From Miscanthus floridulus (taxonomy: Eukaryota > Streptophyta > Magnoliopsida > Poales > Poaceae): a DNA stretch of 64,000 nt. This document shows positions 32,495 through 45,201 of the stretch, piece after piece (the stretch's first letter is position 1; the number at the start of each line of letters is the position of its first letter). The notes beneath the pieces are model-generated. The model did not search any database, had not been told where the DNA came from, and saw only the letters and a program-made list of their open reading frames with translations. The stretch lies in assembly GCF_019320115.1 (NCBI RefSeq), contig NC_089598.1, positions 85,637,560 through 85,701,559 of the forward strand. Reading direction: 5' to 3'. Made by a program: the position numbers and the translations under genes.

Positions 32495-34965
32495 TGTAGG
32501 GTCGAGATGGCGGACTAGAGGGGGGTGAATAGTCCTTTCTAAAATTAATCGCATCGGCTAACTGAAACAAGTGCGGAATTAGAACTATCGGTCTAGCCAA
32601 GACTACACCCCTCTATCTATGTTCTCTAGCACCTTCCAAAGATACTAATTAAGCAATAAAGGTGCCAGGCTAGCTAGAGCTCACCTAACCAATTCTAGGA
32701 GCAAGGTCACACAAACCTATACCACTAGTACTTTAAGCAACAAGGGAGCTCCTACACATGCTAGTAAGCAAAAGCACAAAGTCAACTAAGCTCACTAGCA
32801 ATGCTCAATAACAAGGCAACCAATGCCAAATTAGAAAGTGCAAATACTTAGCTACACAAACTAAGCAAAGTGACTAACAATGTTACACAAACCTAATTAG
32901 CCACGCAGGGGAGCTACTTCTATGCTACACAAACAAGAAGGTAACTAGTAAGATACACAAGCTAACTAGTTACAAGAGCAACTACACAAGCACAATGTAT
33001 ATGAAAGTAATTACAAGCTTGTGTAACGAGGATACAAACCAACGGGAAGAACAAGGTTGACATGATGATTTTTCTCCCGAGGTTCATGTGCTTGCCAACA
33101 CACTACGTCCCCGTTGTGTCGACCGCTCACTTGGTGGTTCGGCGGCTAATTGGCATCACTCGCCAAGTCCGCACGTCGGGCACCGCAAGAACCTACCCTA
33201 AAAGTGAGGGTAGCTCAATGACACGCTCAACTAGAGTTGCTCTTCGCGGCTCCTGTGGGGCGAGCATAATGCCCCTCACAAAGCTCTTCTCCGGAGCACC
33301 GCACAAGCTTCTTGCGGGCTTCAACGGAGACCACCACCAAGCCATCTAGGAGGTGGCAACCTCCAAGAATAACAAGCACCACCGGCTTGCAACTCGATCA
33401 CCTAGTGCCACTCGATGCAACCTCATGATGCAATCACACTAGAATCGCTCTCTCACACAATCGAATGATCACTATCAAGTATATATGAGATGGAGGGCTC
33501 CCAAGCACTACTACACAAGCCACCAAGGCTCTAGTGTGCTCAGCTACCAGCCCAAGGCCGACCATGGCTTCTATTTATAACCCCACGAACAAATAGAGCC
33601 GTTACCCCTTTACTGGGCAAAAGTCGGGACGACCGGACGCTCCGGTCCGATCGACCGGACGCTGGACCTCAGTGTCCGGTCATGCGATGCACGCCACGTG
33701 TCCCCTTCTTCAAACGCTGTTCGCCCAATCTCAACGGTCATCTGTTGATCGGACGCAGCAGCTTGAACTGACCGGACGCAGCAACCCCAGCGTCCGGTCA
33801 TTTCCAATAAGGTACCAGACATGATTGGACGCGTCCGGTCGATCATGATCGGACGCAGCACCAGCGTCCGGTCACTCTCTGGTCTTTCTGCTCTGCCTGC
33901 GTCACCACACGTCACCCTGACCGGATGCACACAGTCAGTGTCCGGTCACTTCCAGCGCCAGCGTTCGGTCGATGACCGATGCCTGCACGCTGTCTGCCGC
34001 CATTGACTGGACGTAGGACCCCAGCGTCCGGTCACTGCGTGACCAGCGTCCGGTGCACTTTATGAGACCCTATCTTTTCTGTCTAGTGCGCCGGTGGCAC
34101 TGTTGGACTGTCCGCACTCTACGGGCGGACACTCCGCCGGTGGAGTTTCAAACCCTTCTCACCTCCGTTCCATCGCCGAGTTGATCCACATCAACTCCAA
34201 CTTCATCTCCTTTGTAAATGTGCCAACACCACCAAGTGTACTTCACCATGTGTATGTGTGTTAGCATTTTCACAATCATTTCCCAAAGGATTAGCCACTC
34301 AACTTGCCACGCCACTCAATCCTAGCGACAATGCAAAGTTAGATCACTCGAGTGGCACTAGATGACTGATATGCAAACAAGTTTGCCCCTCTTGATAGTA
34401 TGGCCATCTATCCTAAATCCGGTCATCAACTTCTCTACACACCTATGACTGATGAAATGAAATACCCTAGGTTATACCTTTGCCTTGCGCATTCCATTCC
34501 ATCTCCTCCAATGTCGATGCAACACATGCACCAACATGATCAACAATGATATGATCCACTTCATATCATCATGTGATCATATTGGTTCATCGATCTTGAC
34601 TTCACTTGCTTTTCACCATTGCCTTCGTCCATCGGCGCCAAGTCTTGCTCAAGCTTCACCGCCACACGGTCCATCGCTCCAAAGCCTCTGACTTGCCCTT
34701 CACGCTTGCAACCGGTCCATCAAGCCAAGTCTTGTCTTGATCTTCTCCACCTTGATCACATGACTCAATGTCATGTCTCATGTGCAATGAGCTCCTTCAT
34801 CATCACATGTGTGAGCTTTGCAACATCTCCAAGCCATTTTCACCTTCATGGCATATGTTGCTCACACATATGTACCTATGGACTAATCACCTGTGTATCT
34901 CACATAAACACAATTAGTCCACCTAGGTTGTCACTCAATTACCAAAACCACACAAGGACCTTTCA
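32495..34965 (-). repeat. 3' LTR of the level-3 copia element
   Basis: 2471 bp, on the plus strand TGTAGGGTCGAG...GGACCTTTCA. In the first 170 bases I count four differences from the partner at 40434. It contains a dense set of CCGGACGC/GCGTCCGGTC motifs (33620-34060) upstream, on the minus strand, of TTATAAATAGAAGC (about 33582-33569), the core promoter. Confidence 0.92.
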
Positions 34966-37900
34966 ATCTCCTCCTTTTTGGTAATTGATGACAACTCTAC
35001 AAAGATATGGAAAATAAGCTCTTTTGGATTCATGTTGTTTGCCCAAGCAATTTTACCATGTGAAAATGATTTTGGACAAGTACCACAAACCCAAGATGGT
35101 AGTATTAGCTCCCCCTACATATGTGCTAGAGTGTTTGTTTTGAAGCTCGCACATATGCATAGATTTAAATTGTGGAAGAGTAATTACTACCAAATGATGC
35201 TAAGGTGTATAGAATAAACCTTTGAAGCGTGTACCAATCGGAGTTGCACCTTTAAGTTCATCCTTAGCACCATGGTTAGCTAGATATCACTTGGAAATAA
35301 AAGCACTAGATACCTTTGTGAGATAAACATTAAAAGCAAGGTACTAGCATTACTTGAAAAACATATCAAGTGTCTAGCTATCATCCTATGCATGCTAGTT
35401 ATCAAATCATCATTCAAGTTCTACAACTAGCATACACCACACAAGCATGCATATTGAATTTGAAAGCTTATGCAATGCAAGCAAGCACATGAATATGCAC
35501 ATATCAAATGCAATCAATCAAAGTTCATGAGCTTGCTCCCCCTACTTGTGTGCTTCTCTTGTCCAAGAAATTTTGATCCATCTCTTTTCTTCAATGTTGC
35601 TCCCTCTTTGTCCATATCCATGTCCAACTTCTACTTCTTTGAGCTTTTATATCTTATCTCTCCCCCTTGTATAATCTCAATCTCAAAGCTTTTATATCTT
35701 TGTACAATCTCTCCCCCTTTGTCATCAATTTCCATAAAAGGTGAGCTTCTCATTGATGCAAAGGTATACGTTTGGGGTAGATGGTTGAGGCTTGAATCTT
35801 GCATTTTTTATGGACATCACTTGATTGTTGGAATGACACCACATGTAGATACCACTTGTAACTCATACCACTTGTATCTTGTGTAAGGCTTCTTGAGATA
35901 CCACACATAGGATCTTTGATCTTGATACCAATTTGTATGACACCTCCCCCTATGTGATAGCATGGGTCATCCATTTGATATACTTGAGCTCTTGTAGGTG
36001 AGGGATGCATTCTTCATTTGATGATCACTTAAAGTTGAGGATCACTTGTGGAACCATGTTCTTGCATGATTGATATTATGTGTAGATGTGATATCACTTG
36101 AAAGAATCTTCTAGTATGGAACCACTTGTTGGATTTTTCAATAAAAACCATTTCTTGAACATTTGCTATCTTCATGAGTACCACTTATAGGATATCACTT
36201 GTGAGTTGATCTAGACATCATTTGTAGATTCTTGATAAAATACTTGAGTCTAGATACCATTTGAAACAAACAAACTAGATATCCATTTGCATTGTTGTCT
36301 TGTGCTTGTACTCTTATCACTATCATGAGCTTCTATGATTGACTTGAACTAAATTGATTTGCCTAAGCTTCCAAGTTCGGTTTGAACCAATGACAAGCTT
36401 CTTCACACCTCTTGCAAGGGTTATCTTGCCAATGTTGTACTTGTCACTTGTTAGCAATCCAAATTGAGTCAAGTACTTGGGTTCACTAGCTCATGAACAA
36501 ATTCATGTACTAACCACTAGATCAAGTAATCATTCGAACAATAGTGGTAGGATATGAATTTAAGCATTTCATTTGTTATGCATGATCCTATGAAACATGT
36601 ACTATATGCACTAACCGCATACTAGTAAGGGATGAAATGATCATGCACATTACAATGATACCTTTGCTATATTGGAGTAGAGGATAGTCACATAGATTCC
36701 AATTCATTACTCCAATAGCAATGTGAAGTCCAATTATAAGCTTGGTGAAGACCAATAGATACCATGTTGAATTTCATTCTTCACTCATATGAAATGAATA
36801 CCACTTATGATCAAGTGCACTTTCTTGTTGTGGTTGGCTTGCTTTATCTTTTGATCTTTGCTTGCATGAGAGCATCAATTTCAGAATACCACTTGAAATA
36901 TCATGACTAGCTCTCTTTTGGGTGTTGCTTGATTTTCTTGATCAACCATTTTCATTGCTTCAACTAAGCATCTCAAATGTTCCTCGGATCACCACTTCCA
37001 TGTTAGCCTTCCAAGTACTACACTTGGTTCACCTACACATAGGCGGCAAGCCCCTACACTAGGGAGAAGTGACCTCTCTCCAAGAATCATTCTTGATACT
37101 CACTTGAAATGACTTGATTGATTGATCCAAGTGATGGACTTAACTTGGTGAGTAACCTGTATTTCTTCTTTAAGTCCTTTTCTTTCTTCTTGTTTAAGTC
37201 CTTTTCTTTCTACCAAATGATTTCCAATAGTCACTAGAACTTAAACTTTAACTTCATCATGAGTTTGATCTTGATCTTTCAATTTAAGTACCGAATGTGT
37301 GCAAAGTACACTCCACAATCAAATAGCTTTGTACTCTTTGCTTGTCATGCCTCTAGATCATCTCAAAACCAAACTTAGGTACCTCAAACACTTGTAAATA
37401 TGTTTCCAACTTGAGGACCTTTCAATCAAAGTGACTCTAGATCAATCCAACATTTGTCACTTTTCTGACAGATTTTGTACCCTTCAAAGAAATAAGCATA
37501 TCTCCCAAAGTACAAATCCAAATACCACTAAATTTGGTGGAGGTGTGCAATACTAAGTTACCTAGCAGATGTAAAAAATTTATCTTCATTTGACTTCTAG
37601 ATTGCTACCAGATTTCAATTCTTCCACCACTGCTATATGCTGAAAACAGCTGCACTATAGCTGACAAGATCCACTCCAAAACCGAAGCATTTCTTATCCA
37701 ATTCTCATGAAATTTCTACAGCATCTCATACCATAAGTCTAGAGCATGTACACCAATTTTCATGTCAATCCAATAGGTTTTGATCACTCAAACATGGCTA
37801 AGATCATAGCTCACTCAGATTTTCAATATAGGACAGATTTCAATCACTTGAGCTATACTTCATCAAATATGAATCAAACTTGAAACTAACTTGTTTGAAT

Positions 37901-38343
37901 ACTTCCATAAGACATAAATCCATTCAATCCACTTACTAAAAGTCATCTCATGAATTTATCCAACACAAATCAATCCAAACTTGACTACTTAATCAATTAT
38001 CCATTCAATCATCTTATAGCAAGCAACATTGCATATTTATCCAATTCAATCAACTCATATGCACCCAAATGAAATGCTCAACAAGAGATATACCTTGGTT
38101 AGCTCATGATCATCCAACTAACAAGCTTCAACTCAATTATTTGCAAGTCATCAAATATATCCAATAAATTACCAACAACTTGAATTATAGCACTTGTATG
38201 TTGATAGCACTTTGGACTTCATTCAATTTTCACTTGGCATTGGGTTTGGATGTGCACTAGGCTTCATATCTTGACTCAACGTATGATGATCAATATGAAA
38301 TCAATTGAATCAAGTCTCCAATACCGATGGTATCTACAATCAA
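34966..38343. other. Long AT-rich non-coding 3' half of the level-3 element
   Basis: About 3.4 kb with no coding frame of note. The words TACCACTTG and ATCACTTG recur every few dozen bases between 35840 and 36920, and CTCCCCCT occurs near 35110, 35535, 35660, 35710 and 35945. This is where pol would sit in a complete element. Nothing of RT or integrase is recognisable. Confidence 0.6.
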
Positions 38344-40382
38344 TCATCCACCTTTTGATGGTACCCAAACAAGTTTGGGTCCTCTCAAGTTAGGAGCAAC
38401 ATACTTAGGCAACGCCTTAGTATGAGTAGCGGGATGTTTTGCAATAGCAACCATAGAGGTACCATTACCATCCTTTCTAAGCACATTATTATCAATAATT
38501 GAAATAGGCTTAGAAATGTCACCTAGAGGACATGAATGTGCTATGTGTCCCCTTTCCCGGCATGAGTAGCACTTTCTCTTTGATTGAGCCTTCTCTTCCT
38601 TGCTCATATGGAGCTTCTCATTGCCTTGCCTCTTATGGATTGCTTGATCCTTTTTCTCAAGCTTGGTAGGACACTTAGAGGCAAAGTGTCTTGTACTTCC
38701 ACACTTGAAGCACTTGATGTGAGCATAATCTTTCTTCTCATCCTCATTCTTGCTCATCATCTTGGCATCTTGAGTTTGCATTGGATGCCTTGCTTTTTCA
38801 CCCCTTCTTGTTTTCTTCATTTTTATCATCAAATCACCGCCATCTTCATGGTTGATCTTGATTTGAACTTGGTGTGTCTTCTCTTGCTCAACTTGTGGCT
38901 TTGGTTGAGGCTTCACTTGTTGCTTCACCAATTGCTTGGTTGGGCACATTGAGGTAAGATGACCCCAAGTGCGGCACTTGAAGCACTTGACATGCTTGAG
39001 CCTCTCTTCTTCTTTTATCTTCTTGAGCTTCTCAATGTTAGGGCAACTATTTGCAAGGTGTCCCGCTTCATGACACCGGTAGCACATGGTATGAGAAAGC
39101 TTTCTTTGTTGTAGCTTCTTCATCTTTCTTTCTCTCTTTCTTTCGCCCTTTGTCATCTTCTTCTTGAAGCCAAGGCCACACTTGTCACCATAGTTTCTTT
39201 GAGTCTTCAACATGTGCTCAAAGGTGACTTTTGAGTTGTAGCACCTCTCTAGCTTGTTGCTCAATTTCTTCACTTTATTTTTGAGCTCATTGTTCTCCTT
39301 CAAAAGGTTAGTCTCACAAGACATAGAAGTAGAACAAGCATCTATATGTGAAGAGCATGGCATATCTAATAAATCATCACAAGAGGTGGATATATGCTTC
39401 TTGCCTACATCACAAGGGTTAGCAACATTTTGCAATTTATCATTTGATCCATGTGATGAGCTCTCATTATTTTTAAGTTTCTTTGTAAACACTTTAATGA
39501 GAGAAGCATGTTGTTCTAATAATTCATCATGAGATGCAAGTAGTGTCTCATGATTCAATTTTAGCTCATCATGTGAAGATTTATAAGCATCAAGTAATTC
39601 CTTATGTTCTTCACAAGAGTTCTTTAGAAATGAGTTTTCATTTTCTAATTTCAATATTTTAGCTTTCTCATTTTCTAAAGACATGGTCATGCTAGCAAGT
39701 CTACTAACAAGCTCATCATATGAATCAACATGATCAACCACATTATCATTTGTTACCTTGGTGTCACCTTATGACATGAAGCAATGTGGTGATGTAGTTG
39801 GAGAGCTTGTAGTAGCATCTTCATCATGGCTTGAGCATGAACCATCATCACCATCAAGTGTGCATGGGGTAGCATCATCACTTGCAACACTTGTGGCATC
39901 ATCATCAACCTTGTCAAGTGAACTTGTAGTAGATCGATCATCATTATCATCACTTGACCATGAGGTGGAGCAATCTTTCACAATCACCAAATTGTGGTTA
40001 TGCTCAACACACTCATGCACCTCCTTCTTGGGCTCATCCTCAATCTTAAATTTGCCATCATCCCATGTGGAGGAATCACCGAAGGTTCCTTGATGGACTC
40101 CCATATCTCACGAGCGGTTCCCTTGATGTTTACTTGTTTCATCAAATCAAAACTCAATGCATCCATTAGAAAACAACAAGCAAGTGCATCAAGTTTATAG
40201 AGAACTCTTTGAGCTTTGGTGAGATTTCTATGGTCCAAGATATGAGTGAGACCATTAGTGACAATCCACCAAAACTTAGGTCCCTTTGCACGAAAATGAT
40301 CAAGCATGTGATTTTTCCAAAGTGCAAAGTTTGTCCCATAAAAAATGTGTGTCTCACAAACATCTAGCCCACTAGACGCCAT
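38344..40382 (-). pseudogene. SIRE-like gag with four CCHC zinc knuckles
   Basis: Minus-strand gag in three frame segments. 40382-40090 begins MASSGLDVCETHIFYGTNFA and contains the copia gag core (FWWIVTNGL, LDALACCFLMDALS, AREIWESIKE). 40104-39769 is an acidic Ser/Asp-rich linker. 39741-38344 is a long coiled coil (LENEKAKILKLENENSFLK) followed by basic sequence and four knuckles: CYRCHEAGHLANSC, CFKCRTWGHLTSMC, CFKCGSTRHFASKC and CYSCRERGHIAHSC. It ends in PKLVWVPSKGG. Ty1/copia gags usually have one or two knuckles, so four is unusual. The three segments are joined by frameshifts, so the full-length product is not expected now, but the C-terminal 465 codons are open. Confidence 0.88.
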
Positions 40383-40433
40383 CCTCTTGGGTCGGTGAAG
40401 ACCACAAATGAGAGACCTCGCTCTGATACCACT

Positions 40434-42381
40434 TGTAGGGTCAAGATGGCAGACTAGAGGGGGGTGAATAGTCCTTTCTAAAATTAATCGCGTCGGCTAA
40501 CTGAAACAAGTGCGGAATTAGAACTATCGGTCTAGCCAAGACTACACCCCTCTATCTATGTTCTCTAGCACCTTCCAAAGATACTAATTAAGCAACAAAG
40601 GTGCCAGGCTAGCTAGAGCTCACCTAACCAATTCTAGGAGCAAGGTCACACAAACCTATGCCACTAGTACTTTAAGCAACAAGGGAGCTCCTACACATGC
40701 TAGTAAGCAAAAGCACAAAGCCAACTAAGCTCACTAGCAATGCTCAATAACAAGGCAACCAATGCCAAATTAGAAAGCACAAATACTTAGCTACACAAAC
40801 TAAGCAAAGTGACTAACAAGGTTATACAAACCTAATTAGCCATGCAAGGGAGCTACTTCTATGCTACACAAGCAAGAAGGTAACTAGTAAGCTACACAAG
40901 CTAACTAGTTACAAGAGCAACTACACAAGCACAATGTATATGAAAGTAATTACAAGCTTGTGTAACGAGGATGCAAACCAACGGGAAGAACAAGGTTGAC
41001 ACGATGATTTTTCTCCCGAGGTTCACGTGCTTTCCAACACGCTACGTCCCCGTTGTGTCGACCGCTCACTTGGTGGTTCAGCGGCTAATTGGCATCACCC
41101 GCCAAGCCTGCACGTCGGGCACCGCAAGAACCTACCCCGAAAGTGAGGGTAGCTCAATGACACGCTCAACTAGAGTTGCTCTTCGTGACTCCCGCGGGGT
41201 GAGCACAATGCCCCTAACAAAGCTCTTCTCCGGAGCACCGCACAAGCTTCTTGCGGGCTTCAACGGAGACCACCACCAAGCCGTCTAGGAGGTGGCAACC
41301 TCCAAGAGTAACAAGCACCACTGGCTCATGATGCAATCATACTAGAATCGCTCTCTCACACAATCGAATGATCACTATCAAGTATATATGAGATGGAGGG
41401 CTCCCAAGCACTACTACACAAGCCACCAAGGCTCTAGTGTGCTCAGTTACTGGCCCAAGGCCGACCATGGCTTCTATTTATAACCCCATGAACAAATAGA
41501 GCCGTTACCCCTTTACTGGGCAAAAGTCGGGACGACCGAACGCTCCGGTCCAATCGACTGGACGCTGGACCTCAGCGTCCGGTCGTGCGATGCACGCCAC
41601 GTGTCCCCTTCTTCAAACGTTGTTTGCCCAATCTCAACAGTCATCTGTTGATCAGACGTAGTAGCTTGAACTGACCGGACGCAGCAACCCCAGCGTCCGG
41701 TCGTTTCCAGTAAGGTACCAGACATGACCGGACGCGTTCGGTTGATCATGATCGGACGCAGCACCAGCGTCCGGTCACTCTCTGGCCTTTCTGCTCTGCC
41801 TGCATCACCACACGTCACCCTGACCGGACGCACACAGTCAGCGTCTGGTCACTTCCAGCACCAGCATCCGGTCGATGACCGACGCCTGCACGCTGTCTGC
41901 CGCCATTGACCGAACGTAGGACCCCAGCGTCCGGTCACTACGTGACCAGCGTCCGGTGCACTCTATGAGACCCTATCTTTTCTGTCTAGTGCGCCGGTGG
42001 CACCGTCGGACTATCCGCACTCTACGGGCGGACACTCTGCCGGTGGAGTTTCAAACCCTTCTCACATCCGTTCCATTGCCGAGTTGATGCACATCAACTC
42101 CAACTTCTTCTCCTTTGTAAATGTGCCAACACCACCAAGTGTACTTCACCATGTGTATGTGTGTTAGCATTTTCACAATCATTTCCCAAAGGATTAGCCA
42201 CTCAACTTGCCACGCCACTCAATCCTAGCAATGATGCAAAGTTAGATCACTCGAGTGGCACTAGATGACCGATATGCAAACAAGTTTGCCCCTCTTGATA
42301 GTATGGCCATCTATACTAAACCCGGTCATCAACTTCTCTACACACCTATGATCGGTGAAATGAAATGCCCTAGGTTATACC
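40434..42381 (-). repeat. 5' LTR of the level-3 copia element, main part (remainder at 55911-56397)
   Basis: TGTAGGGTCAAG at 40434 through GGTTATACC at 42381. The missing end (TTTGCCTTG...GGACCTTTCA) is at 55911-56397, beyond the level-4 insertion, whose target ATACC is present on both sides (42377-42381, 55906-55910). The two pieces sum to about 2435 bp, matching the intact LTR. Confidence 0.93.
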
Positions 42382-42934
42382 TAAAAGCATCTAGGCCCCT
42401 TGTTGGGTTTCTGTGATTAATGACAATACATGATTACTGTGACTAACGTGTGTTTTGCAGAAACAATTGAGTTAGGTCACAGTAATGGAGATCGATTGGG
42501 CAATCATGGTTGTCATGCCCCTACGATAAAAATCGTTTCAATTTTCAAAGGATGGACGACAAGGTTAAGGATGAGCTAGTTCTAAGTGTCGATTGGAGTT
42601 GAAGAGACACTTAGAGTAGTTTAGGACTTTGTTTTTCCTTTGGTCGTACTATTAAGGGGGGTATGGACGGGTAGCTTGACCTAGGTGAGTCTAGTGAGTT
42701 AGGTGTGGTGCACACTTGTTAAAACTAGCGCTAGGTAGCTCCTACATTTGCCTAAGATCCAATAGAGCAAACTTCATTCACGTATGATCGAGAGTTGGAA
42801 GTGAATGGAGGGTCAAATACTGACCGGACGCTGGCTTCAGTGTGACCGGATGCTGGCGCAGAGTCTGGTCAGTTCATTTGACTGAGGTAAAATCATTCAG
42901 TGTGACCGGATGTTGGAAGGTCAAGTGACCGGAC
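42382..42934 (+). repeat. Truncated outer LTR of the tandem copia element
   Basis: Begins TAAAAGCATCTAGGCCCC (TG terminus changed to TA), collinear with 43661 onwards for about 550 bp. It then switches at GGAC|ACAGAGG to sequence equal to 53689 onwards. At most two bases of overlap exist at the switch, so the deletion arose by end joining rather than by homologous exchange. Confidence 0.88.
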
Positions 42935-43660
42935 ACAGAGGCTTCCTTCCTCAGTTGCATCTTCAGATCCTACTACAGGCATACCAGCAGAGTCACAGGC
43001 AGCACCTGTCCCAGCTCAGACCCAGACCGCTTCAGTGACACTGCCAGCTACAGAGGGTCAGACAGCCTAGAGTTCTGGATCAGACGATGACGGCACCTAG
43101 TTCCACCTTGCCCCTCGTACCTCTGTGCCTGGCTCGTCCGATGCAGTCTCGCCGACCGACCCGTAGATTTTGGTGTTTGACGCCAAAGGGGGAGAGGATC
43201 CGAGTATGTTAGGCTTAGGGAGAGCTACTTAGCTAGGGGGAGCATAGTTATTATATTAGCTTATATATTACATTTGGAGTTTTTATGTGTGATACACTAG
43301 TATGCTTTCATCGTGTGTTTACTTTCATGCATTGAACCATATATATGTGATAGTGATATCTACGTAATTGTGATATATGACATGTGTACTCTCTACTTTG
43401 AATTATTTATATGTCATATCACTTGTGTTATGCTCATTTGCCTTTGCTTCCGCGTTTTACTCCGATGCAAATGAGCTTTATTACTTGTACTCATGCTTAT
43501 TTCATACCTTTTGAGTACATCATGTTGGCTTGGTTCATATAAGCTTGACTAACACCTTTGTTCTTACTGACAAAAGCTTATATGATCCAAGCATGTTAAA
43601 AACCTCACTCTTTCACATACTCAAGGTAGTATTGTCATCAATCACCAAAAAGGGGGAGAT
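42935..43660 (+). pseudogene. Tail of the third ORF and 3' non-coding end of the first tandem unit
   Basis: Near-copy of 53689-54416. It carries the last coding part of the third ORF (Thr/Gln/Ala-rich) with TAG stops at the same places (GCC-TAG-AGT), then GACGCCAAAGGGGGAGAGG and the polypurine tract. Comparison with the second copy shows CAG in one and TAG in the other at several sites. Confidence 0.85.
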
Positions 43661-45148
43661 TGAAAGCATCTAGGCCCCTTGTTGGGTTTTGGTGATTAAT
43701 GACAATACGTGATTACTGTGACTAACGTGTGTTTTGCAGAAATAATTGAGTTAGGTCACGGTAATGGAGATCGATTGGGCAATCATTGTTGTCATGCCCC
43801 TACGATGAAAATCGTTTTAGTTTTCAAAGGATGGACGACAAGGTTAAGGATGAGCTAGTTCTAAGTGTCGATTGGAGTTGAAGAGACACTTAGAGTAGTT
43901 TAGGACTTTGTTTTTCCTTTGGCCATACTATTAAGGGGGGTATGGACGGGTAGCTTGACCTAGGTGAGTCTAGTGAGTTAGGTGTGGTGCACACTTGTTA
44001 AAACTAGCGCTAGGTAGCTCCTACATTTGCCTAAGATCCAATGGAGCAAACTTCATTCACGTATGATCGAGAGTTGGAAGTGAATGGAGGGTCAAATACT
44101 GACTGGACGCTGGCTTCGGTGTGACCGGACGCTGGCGCAGAGTCCGGTCAGTTCATTTGACTGAGGTGAAATTGTTTGGTGTGACCGGACGCTGGAAGGT
44201 CAAGTGATCGGACGCTAAGAGCCAGCATTCGGTCGTTTCCAGTAAGGTTCTAGAGAGGGTAAATCATGACCGGACGCGTCCGATCAGTGCTGACCGGACG
44301 CTGGCAGCGCCCGGTCACACTGTAAACCCTGGAGTTAGGGGTGTACTGACCGGAGCATCCGGTCAACATGACTGGAGCGTCCGGTCACCCCGTAGAGGCA
44401 CATAACAGTTCGTTTTTCAGCCCATGTTATAAATAGAAGCTCCACTCGTGTGTGGAGTTACTTTTGCTCATTCCAACAGCTGAGAAACACCTTAGAGAGT
44501 GCCAAGAAGTGCAAGGTCCTAGTGAGGTGATTGAGATTTGAGAATCCAAAAGAGAGACCTCATTAGTGAAGATCGAGAGTAGCAAAGTGTGCATCCACCT
44601 TCTCATTAGGCTTGTCGTGGTCAAGTGAGAGTTCGTGCTTGTTACTCTTGGTGATCGCCATCACCTAGACGGCTTGGTGGTGATTGGGAGTTCGGTGATC
44701 ACCCGGCGGAGCTTGTGGGTGACCCAACTCAAGTTGTGAGCGGTTGTGGGTGATTCACCGTGACGGAGTGTCAAAGAATCAACCCATAGAGAGCACTTGA
44801 TCCTTGCGCGGATCAAGGGGGAGCTACACCCTTGCGTGGGTGCTCCAACGAGGGCTAGTGGGGAGTGGTGACTCTCCGATACCTCGGCAAAACATCGTCG
44901 TGTTCCTTCCTCTCTATTTACTTTGAGCATTTACTTTGAGCAATTCAATTCATGTCTTTACATTCTTAGAATTGCCATGCTAGAGTAGGATTGGAACTTA
45001 GGTTGCAAGTCTTTTGTGTGGTAGAACAATTAGGAACACTTTCTAGGCACAAGGGGTTAATTGGGCTAACCATAGGATTTAATCATTGTGAAGAAATTTA
45101 GAATTAGCCCAATTCACCCCCCCCCTCTTAGGCATCTTGATTCTTTCA
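43661..45148 (+). repeat. Middle LTR of the copia tandem
   Basis: 1488 bp, TGAAAGCATC...TTCTTTCA. CCGGACGC/GCGTCCGGTCA motifs are clustered at 44100-44395, 30 bp ahead of TTATAAATAG (44427). It serves as 3' LTR of the deleted unit and 5' LTR of the main unit. Confidence 0.94.
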
Positions 45149-45201
45149 ATTGGTATCAGAGCCTCGTGCTCAAATATTTAGGCTTAACCGCCTAGAGCAA
45201 G

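Noticed and set aside
33062..34984. ORFs repeated at 40971-41909 and 55842-56473
   Set aside because: They repeat only because they lie in the two LTR copies of the level-3 copia element.
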